Shown piece after piece: positions 1 through 7,187 of a stretch of DNA of 16,809 bases. Position numbers and translations under genes: made by a program. This DNA is from Methanobacteriaceae archaeon (GTDB lineage Archaea; Methanobacteriota; Methanobacteria; Methanobacteriales; Methanobacteriaceae). Location of the stretch: positions 1 to 16,809 of the forward strand of contig JAUXXK010000192.1 in the NCBI GenBank assembly GCA_030681145.1, given 5' to 3'. The notes below the pieces were generated by a model, which made no database searches, was not told where the DNA came from, and saw only the letters and a program-made list of their open reading frames with translations. Within the stretch, counting starts at the first letter, position 1. Each line of letters starts with the position of its first letter.

Positions 1-821
1 GAATCCCAGAAGGACACTTTGTTTTAAATAGATTTATATCAGTACCGGCATTTTTAAATTCAGAGATATTAGGCCAGATTGCCCTTAGTAATTCCACTAG
101 AGATTACGGCCCTAAAGATCTGGAAGCTCTAGAGAGAATAGCCAAATTTTATGCAATGGCCATCCAAAGATTAAGAGCCAATGAAGAAATTATTAAGTCG
201 CTGGAGGATAATAAACTACTTTTAAGAGAAATCCACCATCGAGTTAAAAACAACTTGCAGATTATCTCCAGTCTTTTGAATCTGCAGGCAGATGAAGCCA
301 ATGATAGTCAAACTGAAGAATTCTGTCGGTTAAGTCAGGATAGGATAAGGGCAATGGCCTTGATACACGAAAAATTGTATAAATCCCATAATATTAATCA
401 GATAGATCTGCACAGTTATATAACCAGTTTAATTGAAAGTTTATTTATCAGTTACGATGTTTCATCCTCATTAAAACTGAAACTTAAAATTGATAATATC
501 AAACTTAATTTAGATACCGCCATACCCTGTGGATTAATACTTAATGAATTACTTACCAACACCATTAAATACGCTTTTCCAAATAATCCCGGGAATTTGC
601 TGATTGAATGCACAGAAAATAACCATGAATTCACTTTAATAGTATGTGATGATGGTGTAGGATTACCATCAGATATTAACATAGATAGCCCCCGTACACT
701 GGGCCTGAAAATTGTTAAAAGTCTGACCGATCAAATTGATGGTACCCTCGAACTGGATCGCAGTCAAGGAACTAAATTTATTATCAAATTCCATGAATTA
801 CATTACATAAAACGGATTTAA
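1..821 (+). CDS. Sensor histidine kinase (GAF end, HisKA_2, HATPase), 5' truncated by window
   Basis: This is the C-terminal part of a cytoplasmic or membrane-linked sensor kinase. The frame is open from base 3, so the first in-frame ATG at 156 is internal. The first 50 or so visible residues read like the end of a GAF sensor domain (VPAFLNSEILGQIALSNS, then DLEALERIAKFYAMAIQR). A short helix leads to a HisKA_2 phosphoacceptor segment (LLREIHHRVKNNLQ, near visible residues 73-86), where one His of the HH pair is the phosphorylated residue. The ATPase domain follows with an N box (LNELLTNTIKYAF), a G1 box (CDDGVGLP), a G2-type segment (LGLKIVKSL) and a final QGTKF strand. This architecture is common in Methanobacterium kinases. 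The gene converges on the minus-strand acetyltransferase. No response regulator is visible, so its partner is unknown and a link to the neighbouring cluster is unproven. Confidence 0.9.
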   Translation, partial: IPEGHFVLNRFISVPAFLNSEILGQIALSNSTRDYGPKDLEALERIAKFYAMAIQRLRANEEIIKSLEDNKLLLREIHHRVKNNLQIISSLLNLQADEANDSQTEEFCRLSQDRIRAMALIHEKLYKSHNINQIDLHSYITSLIESLFISYDVSSSLKLKLKIDNIKLNLDTAIPCGLILNELLTNTIKYAFPNNPGNLLIECTENNHEFTLIVCDDGVGLPSDINIDSPRTLGLKIVKSLTDQIDGTLELDRSQGTKFIIKFHELHYIKRI

Positions 822-835
822 AATGTTAATAAAGT

Positions 836-850
836 AATTTTTATTTTTCG
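836..850 (+). terminator. Possible T-rich terminator after the histidine kinase
   Basis: About 15 bases after the kinase stop codon there are two T-tracts (ATTTTTATTTTTC) with no strong hairpin. Archaeal transcription often ends at such U-rich tracts. The assignment rests on position and base composition only. Confidence 0.35.
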
Positions 851-920
851 TATACAAAACTAAGAAAATTTAAACCCATAATATACTAAATATATTAAAA
901 TAAAACCGACTTATTTTACA

Positions 921-1022
921 TAATAATAAATAAACTACTCTTTTATCATCACGAATGTATTTTCAAAACCGTAATAATAAATAAACTACTCCCTTATCAT
1001 CACGAATGTATTTTCAAACCCG
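921..1022. repeat. 51-base tandem duplication covering the acetyltransferase 3' end
   Basis: Two head-to-tail copies, 921-971 and 972-1022, differ at three positions (941, 942 and 968 against 992, 993 and 1019). The right copy holds the last codons and stop codon (986-988) of the acetyltransferase. The left copy lies entirely downstream and repeats the end of the coding sequence and its stop. The period is a multiple of three, but the second copy is behind a stop codon and is not translated as part of the gene. Confidence 0.93.
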
Positions 1023-1540
1023 TAATCTCCATCACCATACTCTTCCAAGTATTCCGGGAGCAAATATTCAATTATAACTGCTTTTTTATCCTTTACCTTA
1101 GAAAAACCGGCCTTCTGATAAGATTTCATGGCCGGAAGATTCTTTTTGGACGGCCTAATAATGAATTTATTGATATTCATATCATTTTTAAGGTATTCCA
1201 TCATCATTTCCAATGCACGCGTGCCATGGCCATACCCACAGTATTTTTGGGCCTTCAGCCATATGTCCAGCTCGGCCCTACCCGGTTGTAGATGAAAAAA
1301 GGCATAGCATAAACATCCGATCTCTTCTTTATCCAGAGTTATAATCATAACCAATCCCCTTTCACGACCATCTTCCTGGAAATAAAAGTCTTTAAAGTCT
1401 TCCTGGAATTGGTCCCAGTCCGGTACCGGGCTTTCAGGGTAATCTGGTTTTCCCATGTGCATACTGGTCGTATCTGATAGGGATAACCATTGGTAGGTTT
1501 TGAATTTTTCATCAAGCCGGGCATGCCTTATATTAATCAT
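986..1540 (-). CDS. GNAT-family N-acetyltransferase
   Basis: A 184-residue protein of normal length for a single GNAT domain, which transfers an acetyl group from acetyl-CoA to an amine. The acetyl-CoA pyrophosphate-binding loop is visible at residues 98-107 (QKYCGYGHGT), followed by helix ALEMMMEYL. The late GNAT signature NLPAMKSYQKAGF is at about residues 134-146. The sequence looks closer to the RimJ/RimL and aminoglycoside-type GNATs than to histone acetylases, but the substrate cannot be read. The ATG at 1540 is preceded by AGGTTGA about 9 bases upstream, a fair ribosome binding site. It is the last gene of the minus-strand series, 222 bases after the small protein gene, and may have its own promoter. 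Its 3' end and its 5' flank both lie in tandem repeats. Confidence 0.87.
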   Translation of the reverse strand: MINIRHARLDEKFKTYQWLSLSDTTSMHMGKPDYPESPVPDWDQFQEDFKDFYFQEDGRERGLVMIITLDKEEIGCLCYAFFHLQPGRAELDIWLKAQKYCGYGHGTRALEMMMEYLKNDMNINKFIIRPSKKNLPAMKSYQKAGFSKVKDKKAVIIEYLLPEYLEEYGDGDYGFENTFVMIRE

Positions 1541-1551
1541 ATTTATTCAAC

Positions 1552-1652
1552 CTATTTCTGGATTTTAAAGACTCTTTAAATGTAATTAAGAGATTGTTAT
1601 GCTATTTCTGGATTTTGAAGACTCTTTAAATGTTAATTGAAAGATTATTATC
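1552..1652. repeat. 50-base tandem duplication upstream of the acetyltransferase
   Basis: Copy A (1552-1601) and copy B (1602 to about 1652) both begin CTATTTCTGGATTTT and share ACTCTTTAAATGT, then diverge toward their right ends. The pair occupies the 5' untranslated and promoter region of the minus-strand acetyltransferase. The copy nearest the gene includes the AGGT ribosome binding site at its edge. The duplication may therefore double a regulatory element, but no known motif is recognised. Confidence 0.88.
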
Positions 1653-1718
1653 CTATTTTTAGAGCAATATAACTAGGAGTGTATTTGATATAATACCTGC
1701 CCAAACAGGCCTATGATT

Positions 1719-1732
1719 TTAAAAAAAAAATA
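1719..1732 (-). terminator. Possible oligo-T terminator after the small protein gene
   Basis: A run of ten A residues on the plus strand (1721-1730) gives ten T on the transcribed strand, about 33 bases after the stop codon of the 1763-2083 gene. This is a typical archaeal U-tract terminator position. A weak CCTG/CAGG inverted repeat lies just beyond it (1695-1712). Confidence 0.45.
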
Positions 1733-1762
1733 ATTATTTTATTTAATATTATTTCAAATTTA

Positions 1763-2083
1763 TTATATCCTTTTATCAGGTATTCTTTGTTGCTCAGAGT
1801 TGCCTTTTCCCTGTTTTGCATCATCATCATATTTTATAGATGATTTTTTAGATCCATGCTCTACTTGAGGCCTTATAAGTCCACGTTCCAAGAAATAACG
1901 TTCTTCTACCAATTTATTTAGAACTTTCTTAAAATCAGCCCTTGATAAATCAGGAAAATCCCGTGTTAATGCTTTGTATAAATTTTTTTCGAGATAAACG
2001 CCATTACGTTCTTTTAAAATATCATCGGCTCTCGTTTCTATCTTTGAAAGTTTATCATTATCCGTCATTTTTTTTATCTCCAT
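1763..2083 (-). CDS. Small charged protein, possible winged-helix fold, function unknown
   Basis: I do not recognise this family. It encodes 106 residues from the ATG at 2083, or 101 from a second ATG at 2068. The second ATG has GGAG eight bases upstream, so it may be the true start. Residues about 15-75 alternate helix-like segments with a turn (LYKALTRDFPDLSRADFKKV, then LNKLVEERYFLERG), a pattern seen in small winged-helix DNA-binding domains. The last 30 residues are hydrophilic and probably disordered (GSKKSSIKYDDDAKQGKG). There is no signal peptide or membrane segment. A DNA-binding role is a guess from this pattern only. The region upstream carries a duplicated TATA-like box, so it may have its own promoter, 138 bases after the SulP gene. 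Confidence 0.62.
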   Translation of the reverse strand: MEIKKMTDNDKLSKIETRADDILKERNGVYLEKNLYKALTRDFPDLSRADFKKVLNKLVEERYFLERGLIRPQVEHGSKKSSIKYDDDAKQGKGNSEQQRIPDKRI

Positions 2084-2161
2084 GATACCTAAAAGGTTTA
2101 TAAAATTAATTATATAATCTTATGATACCTAAAAGGTTTTTAAAATTAATTATATAATTAT
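2082..2161. repeat. 40-base tandem duplication over the start of the small protein gene
   Basis: Copies 2082-2121 and 2122-2161 both start ATGATACCTAAAAGGTTT and continue into TAAAATTAATTATATAAT, with only a few differences. The gene-proximal copy contains most of the start codon region on the minus strand. In the distal copy the corresponding start triplet reads ATA instead of ATG, so it is a start-less copy of the leader and promoter. Confidence 0.9.
2109..2158 (-). promoter_or_regulatory. Duplicated TATA-like boxes of the small protein gene
   Basis: ATTATATAAT occurs at 2109-2118 and again at 2149-2158, once in each 40-base repeat. The proximal box lies about 26-35 bases upstream of the first ATG (2083), the usual distance between an archaeal TATA box and a transcription start. 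This predicts a leaderless or nearly leaderless transcript from ATG 2083, or a leader of about 18 bases with GGAG in front of ATG 2068. The region is very AT-rich, so a chance match is possible. Confidence 0.4.
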
Positions 2162-2221
2162 ATGTTCTTTCTAAATAATGTAAATTTCTAAAATTCATCA
2201 CTTTAAAATCTTAAAAACTAA

Positions 2222-3904
2222 TTATTTATTCTTTTTTTCAGATTCCCACCTACTAATACATTGGTCTATGGATAAACATAAATTACCCTCTACAATCTGT
2301 TTTTCTAGTTTGGTATCTTTAATAGAATCTCTGAGGGGTTCATAAATATTAGCTGCTTTAACTGTAATTCCACGGATTTTCAGCTCATCAGTAAGCTCTT
2401 CTAACATCTCAATCCCGGAATAATCAACATAGGGTGTGGCCTCAAAATCAAAAACAAATAACTTGGTTTCTTTGTGCCTACTATCCACCAGGCCTAGAAT
2501 GGTGTCCTTGATACTTTCGGTATTCAGGAATATCTGAGACCCATCTATACGTACAATAAGTGTATGTGGATCTATTTTAGCTTCCGGGCGAGTATTAATA
2601 TCTAAATATTGGATAGTATCTGGAATACGTCCTAATATAGCTATATGTGGATTATACATACTGTTGAGTAATCCTAAGACAGATAATATGACCCCAATCA
2701 CTATTCCCTCTAGTGCTCCAAAAAATAGGACAGAAAACATGGTAATTAAAGCAATAGCAAATTCTATCTTGTTGTAATTATAGATTTTTTTAAAGTGGGG
2801 AATATCAACCAATCTTTTTATAACAAACAAGACAATAGCAGCCAGTATGGTTTCTGGTAAGTTATAAAAGATACCTGTAAAAAAAAGTAATACTATTAAA
2901 ATAGCGAATCCTGATATGGCACCGGCTAAAGGCGTTTTTGCACCGCTTTCATTATTTACTGCAGTTCTTGATGGAACCCCACCAATGGGTAATCCTTGGA
3001 AAAAGCCTACCAATACATTTGATGCCCCTAAAGCTAACAGTTCTTGATTTTTATCAATTTCATATTTATTTTTTGCAGCATATTCTGATGCAAATAAGTA
3101 ACCCTCTATGTAACTTACAAGAAAAACAGTCCCCGCCAGAGTAAGCAAAATATTAATATCTATAAGGGTGGGATCTGGAATAATTAAAGATGGAATCCCC
3201 TGAGGAATCGTTCCTACTATTTTAACACCTAAAGAAGCCAGATTAGTAAAGCTCATAAGAACAATGGCCCCTAAAACCATGAAAAATGTATTGGGAAGTT
3301 TAGGGAATTTTTTAGCGGCTATAAATAAAAATATGATTCCCCCGGCACCTACGGCCAGAGTGGGCAAATTAGTCTGATCAATATTAACTAAAAGATAGTA
3401 TATGCGTTCAAAAAAATTACCAGAGCTTGTGGGTATTCCAAATAATTTAGGGAGCTGTCCTGACGAAATGTATAATGCTATACCTGCTAAAAAACCAGTT
3501 AAAACTGTTCTGGAAATGAATTTAATTATGAATCCTAACCTCAAAATCCATGATATTAATGCTAAAATTCCCACCATGACCGCCACTAGAGAGACCATCA
3601 TGAGATACTGACTGGCATTTAAAATCATCAAAGAACCGAGAGTGGAACCAACTAATATGGAAAGAGTGGAAGTAGGACCAATAGATAATTGATTAGACGT
3701 TCCAAAAATTGCATAAACAATCAAAGCAACCATGGCAGAATACAAACCAATTTCAGGAGGCACCCCTGCTAAAGTAACATATGCCATGGCCTCGGGTATT
3801 GTGAAAGCACCCACAGTAATTCCAGCAATAATATCTGGCCGTAGCCACTCTTTATTGTAAGATTTGGCCCATTTAGTTATTGGGAATAATGAAGAGAGAT
3901 TCAT
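2222..3904 (-). CDS. SulP/SLC26-family anion transporter with C-terminal STAS domain
   Basis: A 560-residue inner-membrane transporter of usual family length. The N-terminus has the SulP signature (RPDIIAGITVGAFTIPEAMAY, residues about 22-42, then PPEIGLYSA), followed by many hydrophobic segments up to about residue 425. A cytoplasmic STAS domain follows (about 445-545), with the loop PYVDYSGIEML. Family members carry sulfate, bicarbonate, molybdate or other anions; the substrate cannot be read here. At the STAS loop the residue that aligns with the phosphorylated Ser of SpoIIAA/RsbV appears to be Tyr (D-Y-S-G), so this STAS is probably not a kinase substrate in the classical way. The gene follows the phosphatase by 170 bases on the same strand. 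The ribosome binding site is weak (TTGGAT). Its placement beside a partner-switching set is suggestive only. Confidence 0.92.
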   Translation of the reverse strand: MNLSSLFPITKWAKSYNKEWLRPDIIAGITVGAFTIPEAMAYVTLAGVPPEIGLYSAMVALIVYAIFGTSNQLSIGPTSTLSILVGSTLGSLMILNASQYLMMVSLVAVMVGILALISWILRLGFIIKFISRTVLTGFLAGIALYISSGQLPKLFGIPTSSGNFFERIYYLLVNIDQTNLPTLAVGAGGIIFLFIAAKKFPKLPNTFFMVLGAIVLMSFTNLASLGVKIVGTIPQGIPSLIIPDPTLIDINILLTLAGTVFLVSYIEGYLFASEYAAKNKYEIDKNQELLALGASNVLVGFFQGLPIGGVPSRTAVNNESGAKTPLAGAISGFAILIVLLFFTGIFYNLPETILAAIVLFVIKRLVDIPHFKKIYNYNKIEFAIALITMFSVLFFGALEGIVIGVILSVLGLLNSMYNPHIAILGRIPDTIQYLDINTRPEAKIDPHTLIVRIDGSQIFLNTESIKDTILGLVDSRHKETKLFVFDFEATPYVDYSGIEMLEELTDELKIRGITVKAANIYEPLRDSIKDTKLEKQIVEGNLCLSIDQCISRWESEKKNK

Positions 3905-4074
3905 TGTTTTTTATCCAAATTTAAAATGAGTAATTTTCATTTATTAATTATATGGATCATTATTATTAAAAAATTATGTATCATTTTATGGAAAAGATTA
4001 ATTTTATTAAATTAAACAATAATGGAGAACCCCGAATCATGAAAAAAATATGTAATATCGCTTTTAATTAGTTT

Positions 4075-5994
4075 TTACTTTTTATATTCCATGATAAGCA
4101 TGGTAATATCATCAAACTGTTCTTCATCCTTTACAAAACTATCAATTTCTCCTTTAACATAAGATACAATCTCTTTAATGCTTAGATTATTAGTATTATT
4201 CATAATTTTTAGAAAACGTGAATCACCAAATAATTCTTCATTACTATTAATTGCCTCTGTTATACCATCTGTGTAAAGGCAGACCCTATCCCCATAATCT
4301 AGAGTGATCTCATTTTGTGTGTATTTTATATTATCCATACCTCCCAAAACAAACCCTGCCCTACATTTAAACCAATCATAATATTTATTACCGTGTTTTA
4401 TAAGTGGGGGGTTATGGCCTGCATTAACATAGGTGAATTTACCCGTATTAATTTCTAAAATACCCATCCAGGCAGTTACAAACATGTTTTCATCATTTCC
4501 ATCATATAACTGATAATTAACTGTGTTGAATATTTCTGCAGGGCTTTTTCCTAGTTGTGCGTGGTTTTTAATCAATGTTTTTGCAATTACCATAAATAAT
4601 GCGGCAGGCACTCCTTTTCCAGAAACATCCCCAATAACAATTGCTAAACGATTTTTATCTATCATGAAGAAATCATAAAAATCTCCACCAACTTCTTTGG
4701 CCGGGATATTGGTGGCATACACCTCAAATTCCTTTCTTTCAGGAAAATTTCGAGGTAGCATGTCGGATTGTATTTTATGGGCTACATTCAGCTCAGTATT
4801 TATCCTTTCTTTTTCTGCGGTGACTTTTTCCAGATTTTTAATATAGCTCTCTAAATCCCCAATCATTTTTTGAAAAGAAATGGCTAAAATTCCCACTTCG
4901 CTTTCTGGATTTGCATATTCTTCGCATTTGAATATTATATCCTCACTATTTTCTATTTTATTAGAATTACTGACATATTTATTCAAAATATTAGATATGG
5001 ACTCGATAGGTGTTGTAATATTTTTTTCTATATACCATAAAAATCCAATAGAGGAAGTATAAAAAATTACCAGGATTAATGTGGTGTTCAAATATACCGC
5101 ATGCCAAAATTCCAGTGCATCTCCCCCTATTTCAGAAATTGTGAAAAATGACCTAATGCCCGTTACTATGGCGATAATTGCACCGGTTATAACAAAAATC
5201 AGTATTAGCTTTTCAGTTAAAGAGATCTTAATATTTGGTTTTTTGTCCTTTACTTCTTTAGTAACTGGTTTGAAAACGTATGCTATAACTAACAAATAGA
5301 ATATGATTCCGGAAATTATTCCCCAATTATCAATTCCTGCATTTACAGAATATATCCCATAAACAATAACAATTATAATCGCACTTAAAAGCATTCCATC
5401 AAATATCCTAGGGGATAAGAGAGTTTTTTTGGTTTTTTGTGGTTTATACATGGAAATACCATAAAAATTAGCCGCCACAATAATTAGAGTCCCTATAATT
5501 ATAGAAAAGTCAAAGTTATTAAATACAAATATGATGGTGGTGAAAGAATCAAAATTATCTATTCCCCATCCTAACATTAAAAATCCAAATAATCCGGACA
5601 TGATAAATGCGTTAATAAAAATAATTATTACAAATTTCATTAGATTTTTCACGTTATCTAAACGGGGAAACCCATTATTTTCTCCAATATCTAGGGTGTA
5701 CCATAATTTGTAAGGAATATAAGCATACAAAAATTGTGCCAAAAACCCCATGATGATAATTTCCGGAGGGTGGTGTGCTGTTATATAAACTGCTAAGTTT
5801 CCAATTGCTGCACCTAATGCTCCTAAAGGGCCAAACATCAGCCCCAGTATAGGAGGTAATGGGCTGGCCGGAAGTAATTCTGATGCAGATATTATTTGGA
5901 ACAAGTAATGGAAAGGCAGTGTACTAAGGAAAGTGATAACACTATAAATAAATAATCGTTTAATTCCGGATATGATGTTAGCTGAATTCTTCAT
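4075..5994 (-). CDS. Membrane PP2C-type serine phosphatase (RsbU/SpoIIE family) with HAMP
   Basis: A 639-residue membrane protein that should dephosphorylate a phosphorylated STAS antagonist. About nine hydrophobic segments fill residues 13-322. The first three (LPPILGLMFGPLGALGAAIG) recall membrane sensor or ECF S-component-like domains. A HAMP-like linker and coiled coil follow (about 323-405, ending TELNVAHKIQSDMLP). The phosphatase domain (about 405-639) keeps the metal-binding and core motifs: VGGDFYDFF, IGDVSGKGVPAALFM, NAGHNPPLI, LYTDGITEA and the late FDDITMLI. All expected acidic residues are present, so it looks active. The ATG at 5994 has AGTGGAT about 6 bases upstream. It lies 124 bases after the free ATPase gene on the same strand. 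The likely substrate is the STAS protein at 6718-7014. The signal sensed is unknown. Confidence 0.93.
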   Translation of the reverse strand: MKNSANIISGIKRLFIYSVITFLSTLPFHYLFQIISASELLPASPLPPILGLMFGPLGALGAAIGNLAVYITAHHPPEIIIMGFLAQFLYAYIPYKLWYTLDIGENNGFPRLDNVKNLMKFVIIIFINAFIMSGLFGFLMLGWGIDNFDSFTTIIFVFNNFDFSIIIGTLIIVAANFYGISMYKPQKTKKTLLSPRIFDGMLLSAIIIVIVYGIYSVNAGIDNWGIISGIIFYLLVIAYVFKPVTKEVKDKKPNIKISLTEKLILIFVITGAIIAIVTGIRSFFTISEIGGDALEFWHAVYLNTTLILVIFYTSSIGFLWYIEKNITTPIESISNILNKYVSNSNKIENSEDIIFKCEEYANPESEVGILAISFQKMIGDLESYIKNLEKVTAEKERINTELNVAHKIQSDMLPRNFPERKEFEVYATNIPAKEVGGDFYDFFMIDKNRLAIVIGDVSGKGVPAALFMVIAKTLIKNHAQLGKSPAEIFNTVNYQLYDGNDENMFVTAWMGILEINTGKFTYVNAGHNPPLIKHGNKYYDWFKCRAGFVLGGMDNIKYTQNEITLDYGDRVCLYTDGITEAINSNEELFGDSRFLKIMNNTNNLSIKEIVSYVKGEIDSFVKDEEQFDDITMLIMEYKK

Positions 5995-6016
5995 TGCGAT
6001 CCACTTAATTAATGTG

Positions 6017-6053
6017 TTAATATAGTCCTAATAAACAAATAAACGAATAAACA
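6017..6053 (-). promoter_or_regulatory. TATA-like box with three 8-base direct repeats upstream of the phosphatase
   Basis: On the transcribed strand TATATTAA (6017-6024) lies 23-30 bases before the phosphatase ATG. Immediately upstream are three direct octamers on the plus strand: AATAAACA (6030-6037), AATAAACG (6038-6045) and AATAAACA (6046-6053). A regular array abutting a TATA box could be a regulator-binding site or a TFB recognition region. It could also be simple slippage in AT-rich DNA. Confidence 0.35.
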
Positions 6054-6063
6054 ACAATTTAAA

Positions 6064-6150
6064 GTGAAATATTTTTTAATCATACAATACAGGGTTAACA
6101 TTACAAGTAAAATATTTTTTAATCATCCACTATCTTTTTTAGGGTTAAAA
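6064..6150. repeat. Degenerate tandem duplication of the ATPase gene 3' end
   Basis: GTGAAATATTTTTTAATCAT (6064-6083) recurs with one change at 6107-6126, and AGGGTTAA (6091-6098) recurs at 6141-6148. The right copy holds the last codons and stop of the ATPase gene. Read on the minus strand, the left copy still has a recognisable coding remnant ending in GAT-TAA. The offset shifts from 43 to 50 bases, so small insertions or deletions have accumulated. Confidence 0.75.
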
Positions 6151-6532
6151 TATTCTTTCCGTCTTGATATTCATATCCTATAGAGTCTACATTCTTTTTT
6201 ATCAATAAAATCCCTAATCCACCAATTTCTTTATCTTCTATTTTTGAGAAGGTTTCTGGATCTTCATTATTTAATGGATTATATGGAGTTCCACAGTCTA
6301 TAAACTGTATCGTGACTTGTGTAGGATTTTCATCAATATTAAATGAAATTAAAACATCACCATCTTCTGATTCATAAGCATAATTTGCAATATTTACATA
6401 GGCCTCTTCAATTGAAAGTTCTAACTGCAATAGTGATTTCTTATCGTATTCTACAGATTCAAGTTCTTGATTTACAAAATTCAATACTTTCTGCAGGTTT
6501 TCTATTTTAGCAGGTACTACTATTTTATTCAT
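6119..6532 (-). CDS. RsbW/SpoIIAB-like serine kinase/ATPase (HATPase_c_2)
   Basis: A 137-residue soluble GHKL ATPase, the usual length of anti-sigma-factor kinases. The N box is IEEAYVNIANYAY, with Glu43 and Asn47 in the base and Mg-binding positions. The G1 box is FIDCGTPYNPL (Asp79, Gly81). The ATP lid and G2 box are intact (IGGLGILLIKKN, Gly104, Gly105, Gly107), and the domain ends in the family pattern DGKNILTLKK. In bacteria such proteins bind a sigma factor and phosphorylate a STAS antagonist. No sigma factor exists in archaea, so here the protein probably phosphorylates the STAS protein encoded 185 bases upstream and holds some other partner. AGGT lies a few bases before the ATG at 6532. 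No catalytic residue is missing. Confidence 0.92.
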   Translation of the reverse strand: MNKIVVPAKIENLQKVLNFVNQELESVEYDKKSLLQLELSIEEAYVNIANYAYESEDGDVLISFNIDENPTQVTIQFIDCGTPYNPLNNEDPETFSKIEDKEIGGLGILLIKKNVDSIGYEYQDGKNILTLKKIVDD

Positions 6533-6623
6533 AAAGACCTATCTTTTGAAATTTGTATATTTTAGCAAATTAATTATTAAATGCCATTTATTTGTAATAA
6601 TATTATTAAATATTAAGTAACAT

Positions 6624-6723
6624 GACAATTAAAGCCTTATTAATTCTTATCTTTCTAAATTAATCCATTAATAGACAATTAAAGCCTTATTAATTCTTAT
6701 TTTTCTAAATTAATCCATTAATT
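6624..6723. repeat. 50-base tandem duplication at the STAS gene 3' end
   Basis: Copies 6624-6673 and 6674-6723 both read GACAATTAAAGCCTTATTAA onward and are almost identical; the clear difference is C at 6651 against T at 6701. The right copy includes the final Asn codon and stop codon (6718-6720) of the STAS gene. The near identity indicates a recent duplication. Confidence 0.94.
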
Positions 6724-7014
6724 TATGGTTAAAATATCTATAAATCCAGTAGCTTCAAAAACTTCCATGATTAAATCATTTACATTTTCGATTACCATTT
6801 TACCCTGTTTATTCATTGTTTTTTGGGTTGAGAGAACTACCCGGAGTCCCGCACTTGAAATATAGACTAATTCTTTAAAATCTAAAACTAATTCTTTAAC
6901 ATTGGAAATATCTTTTTTTAACTCTGCATCTAAATCAGGTGCTGTATTGGTGTCCAGTCGGCCCTCTAATTTAATAGTCAGTTTATCTTCTTTTAATGTT
7001 TTATTAATATTCAT
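6718..7014 (-). CDS. STAS-domain anti-sigma-factor antagonist-like protein (RsbV/SpoIIAA type)
   Basis: A 98-residue single STAS domain, typical in length and pattern: N-terminal strand LTIKLEGRLDTNTAPDLD, then KELVLDFKELVYISSAGLRV and a helix STQKTMNKQGK. The loop ISSAGL keeps Ser54 at the position phosphorylated in RsbV/SpoIIAA. The protein is therefore a likely substrate of the neighbouring kinase (6119-6532) and phosphatase (4075-5994). In its unphosphorylated state it would bind the kinase or the ATPase domain fused to the exporter just upstream. AGGGG lies eight bases before the ATG at 7014, a good ribosome binding site. The gene sits 145 bases after the exporter gene, inside the same strand series, and its end is duplicated downstream. 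Confidence 0.93.
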   Translation of the reverse strand: MNINKTLKEDKLTIKLEGRLDTNTAPDLDAELKKDISNVKELVLDFKELVYISSAGLRVVLSTQKTMNKQGKMVIENVNDLIMEVFEATGFIDILTIN

Positions 7015-7071
7015 GATTTTTTCCCCTAATAATTATATTATTCAACAAAACTAAAAAGATTTTTAGTCATT

Positions 7072-7187
7072 CCTACTCTTAATCACTAAATAACCGTACT
7101 AAACAAATATCAATCATACCTACCTCTTAATACTGATAACCGTACTAAAAAAACTTTAACTACCTCTTAATAGTAATAACCGTACTA
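7072..7187. repeat. Three tandem copies of the exporter gene 3' end
   Basis: Three related units lie at 7072-7103, 7119-7148 and about 7159-7187, each with CTACCTCTTAATA-like sequence followed by ATAACCGTACTA. The rightmost is the true C-terminal coding end of the exporter with its stop at 7160-7162. Read on the minus strand, the middle unit still encodes S-T-V-I-S-I-K-R-stop, against S-T-V-I-T-I-K-R-stop in the gene. The left unit has an extra stop and is more decayed, so the array has a gradient of age. Confidence 0.88.

Noticed and set aside
156..821. A short histidine kinase starting at ATG 156
   Set aside because: The frame is open from base 3 and encodes the end of a GAF domain, so the ATG is internal and the gene begins left of the window.
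1695..1712. Hairpin terminator CCTG...CAGG
   Set aside because: The stem is only four base pairs, and the nearby oligo-T tract is a better terminator signal.
921..2161. Target-site duplications or inverted ends of an insertion sequence
   Set aside because: Repeats are head-to-tail and adjacent, no transposase is present, and no terminal inverted repeats are seen.
3905..4074. A tandem duplication in the SulP-phosphatase gap like those at the other junctions
   Set aside because: Only a loose resemblance between ATTATATGGATCATT and ATTATGTATCATT is visible, too weak in AT-rich DNA.
6119..7014. True anti-sigma factor and antagonist controlling transcription
   Set aside because: The folds match, but no sigma factor is encoded here and none is expected in an archaeon, so the bacterial role is not transferred.
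7072..7187. A small CRISPR array
   Set aside because: Only three degenerate units, clearly derived from the adjacent gene's 3' end, with no constant repeats or cas genes.
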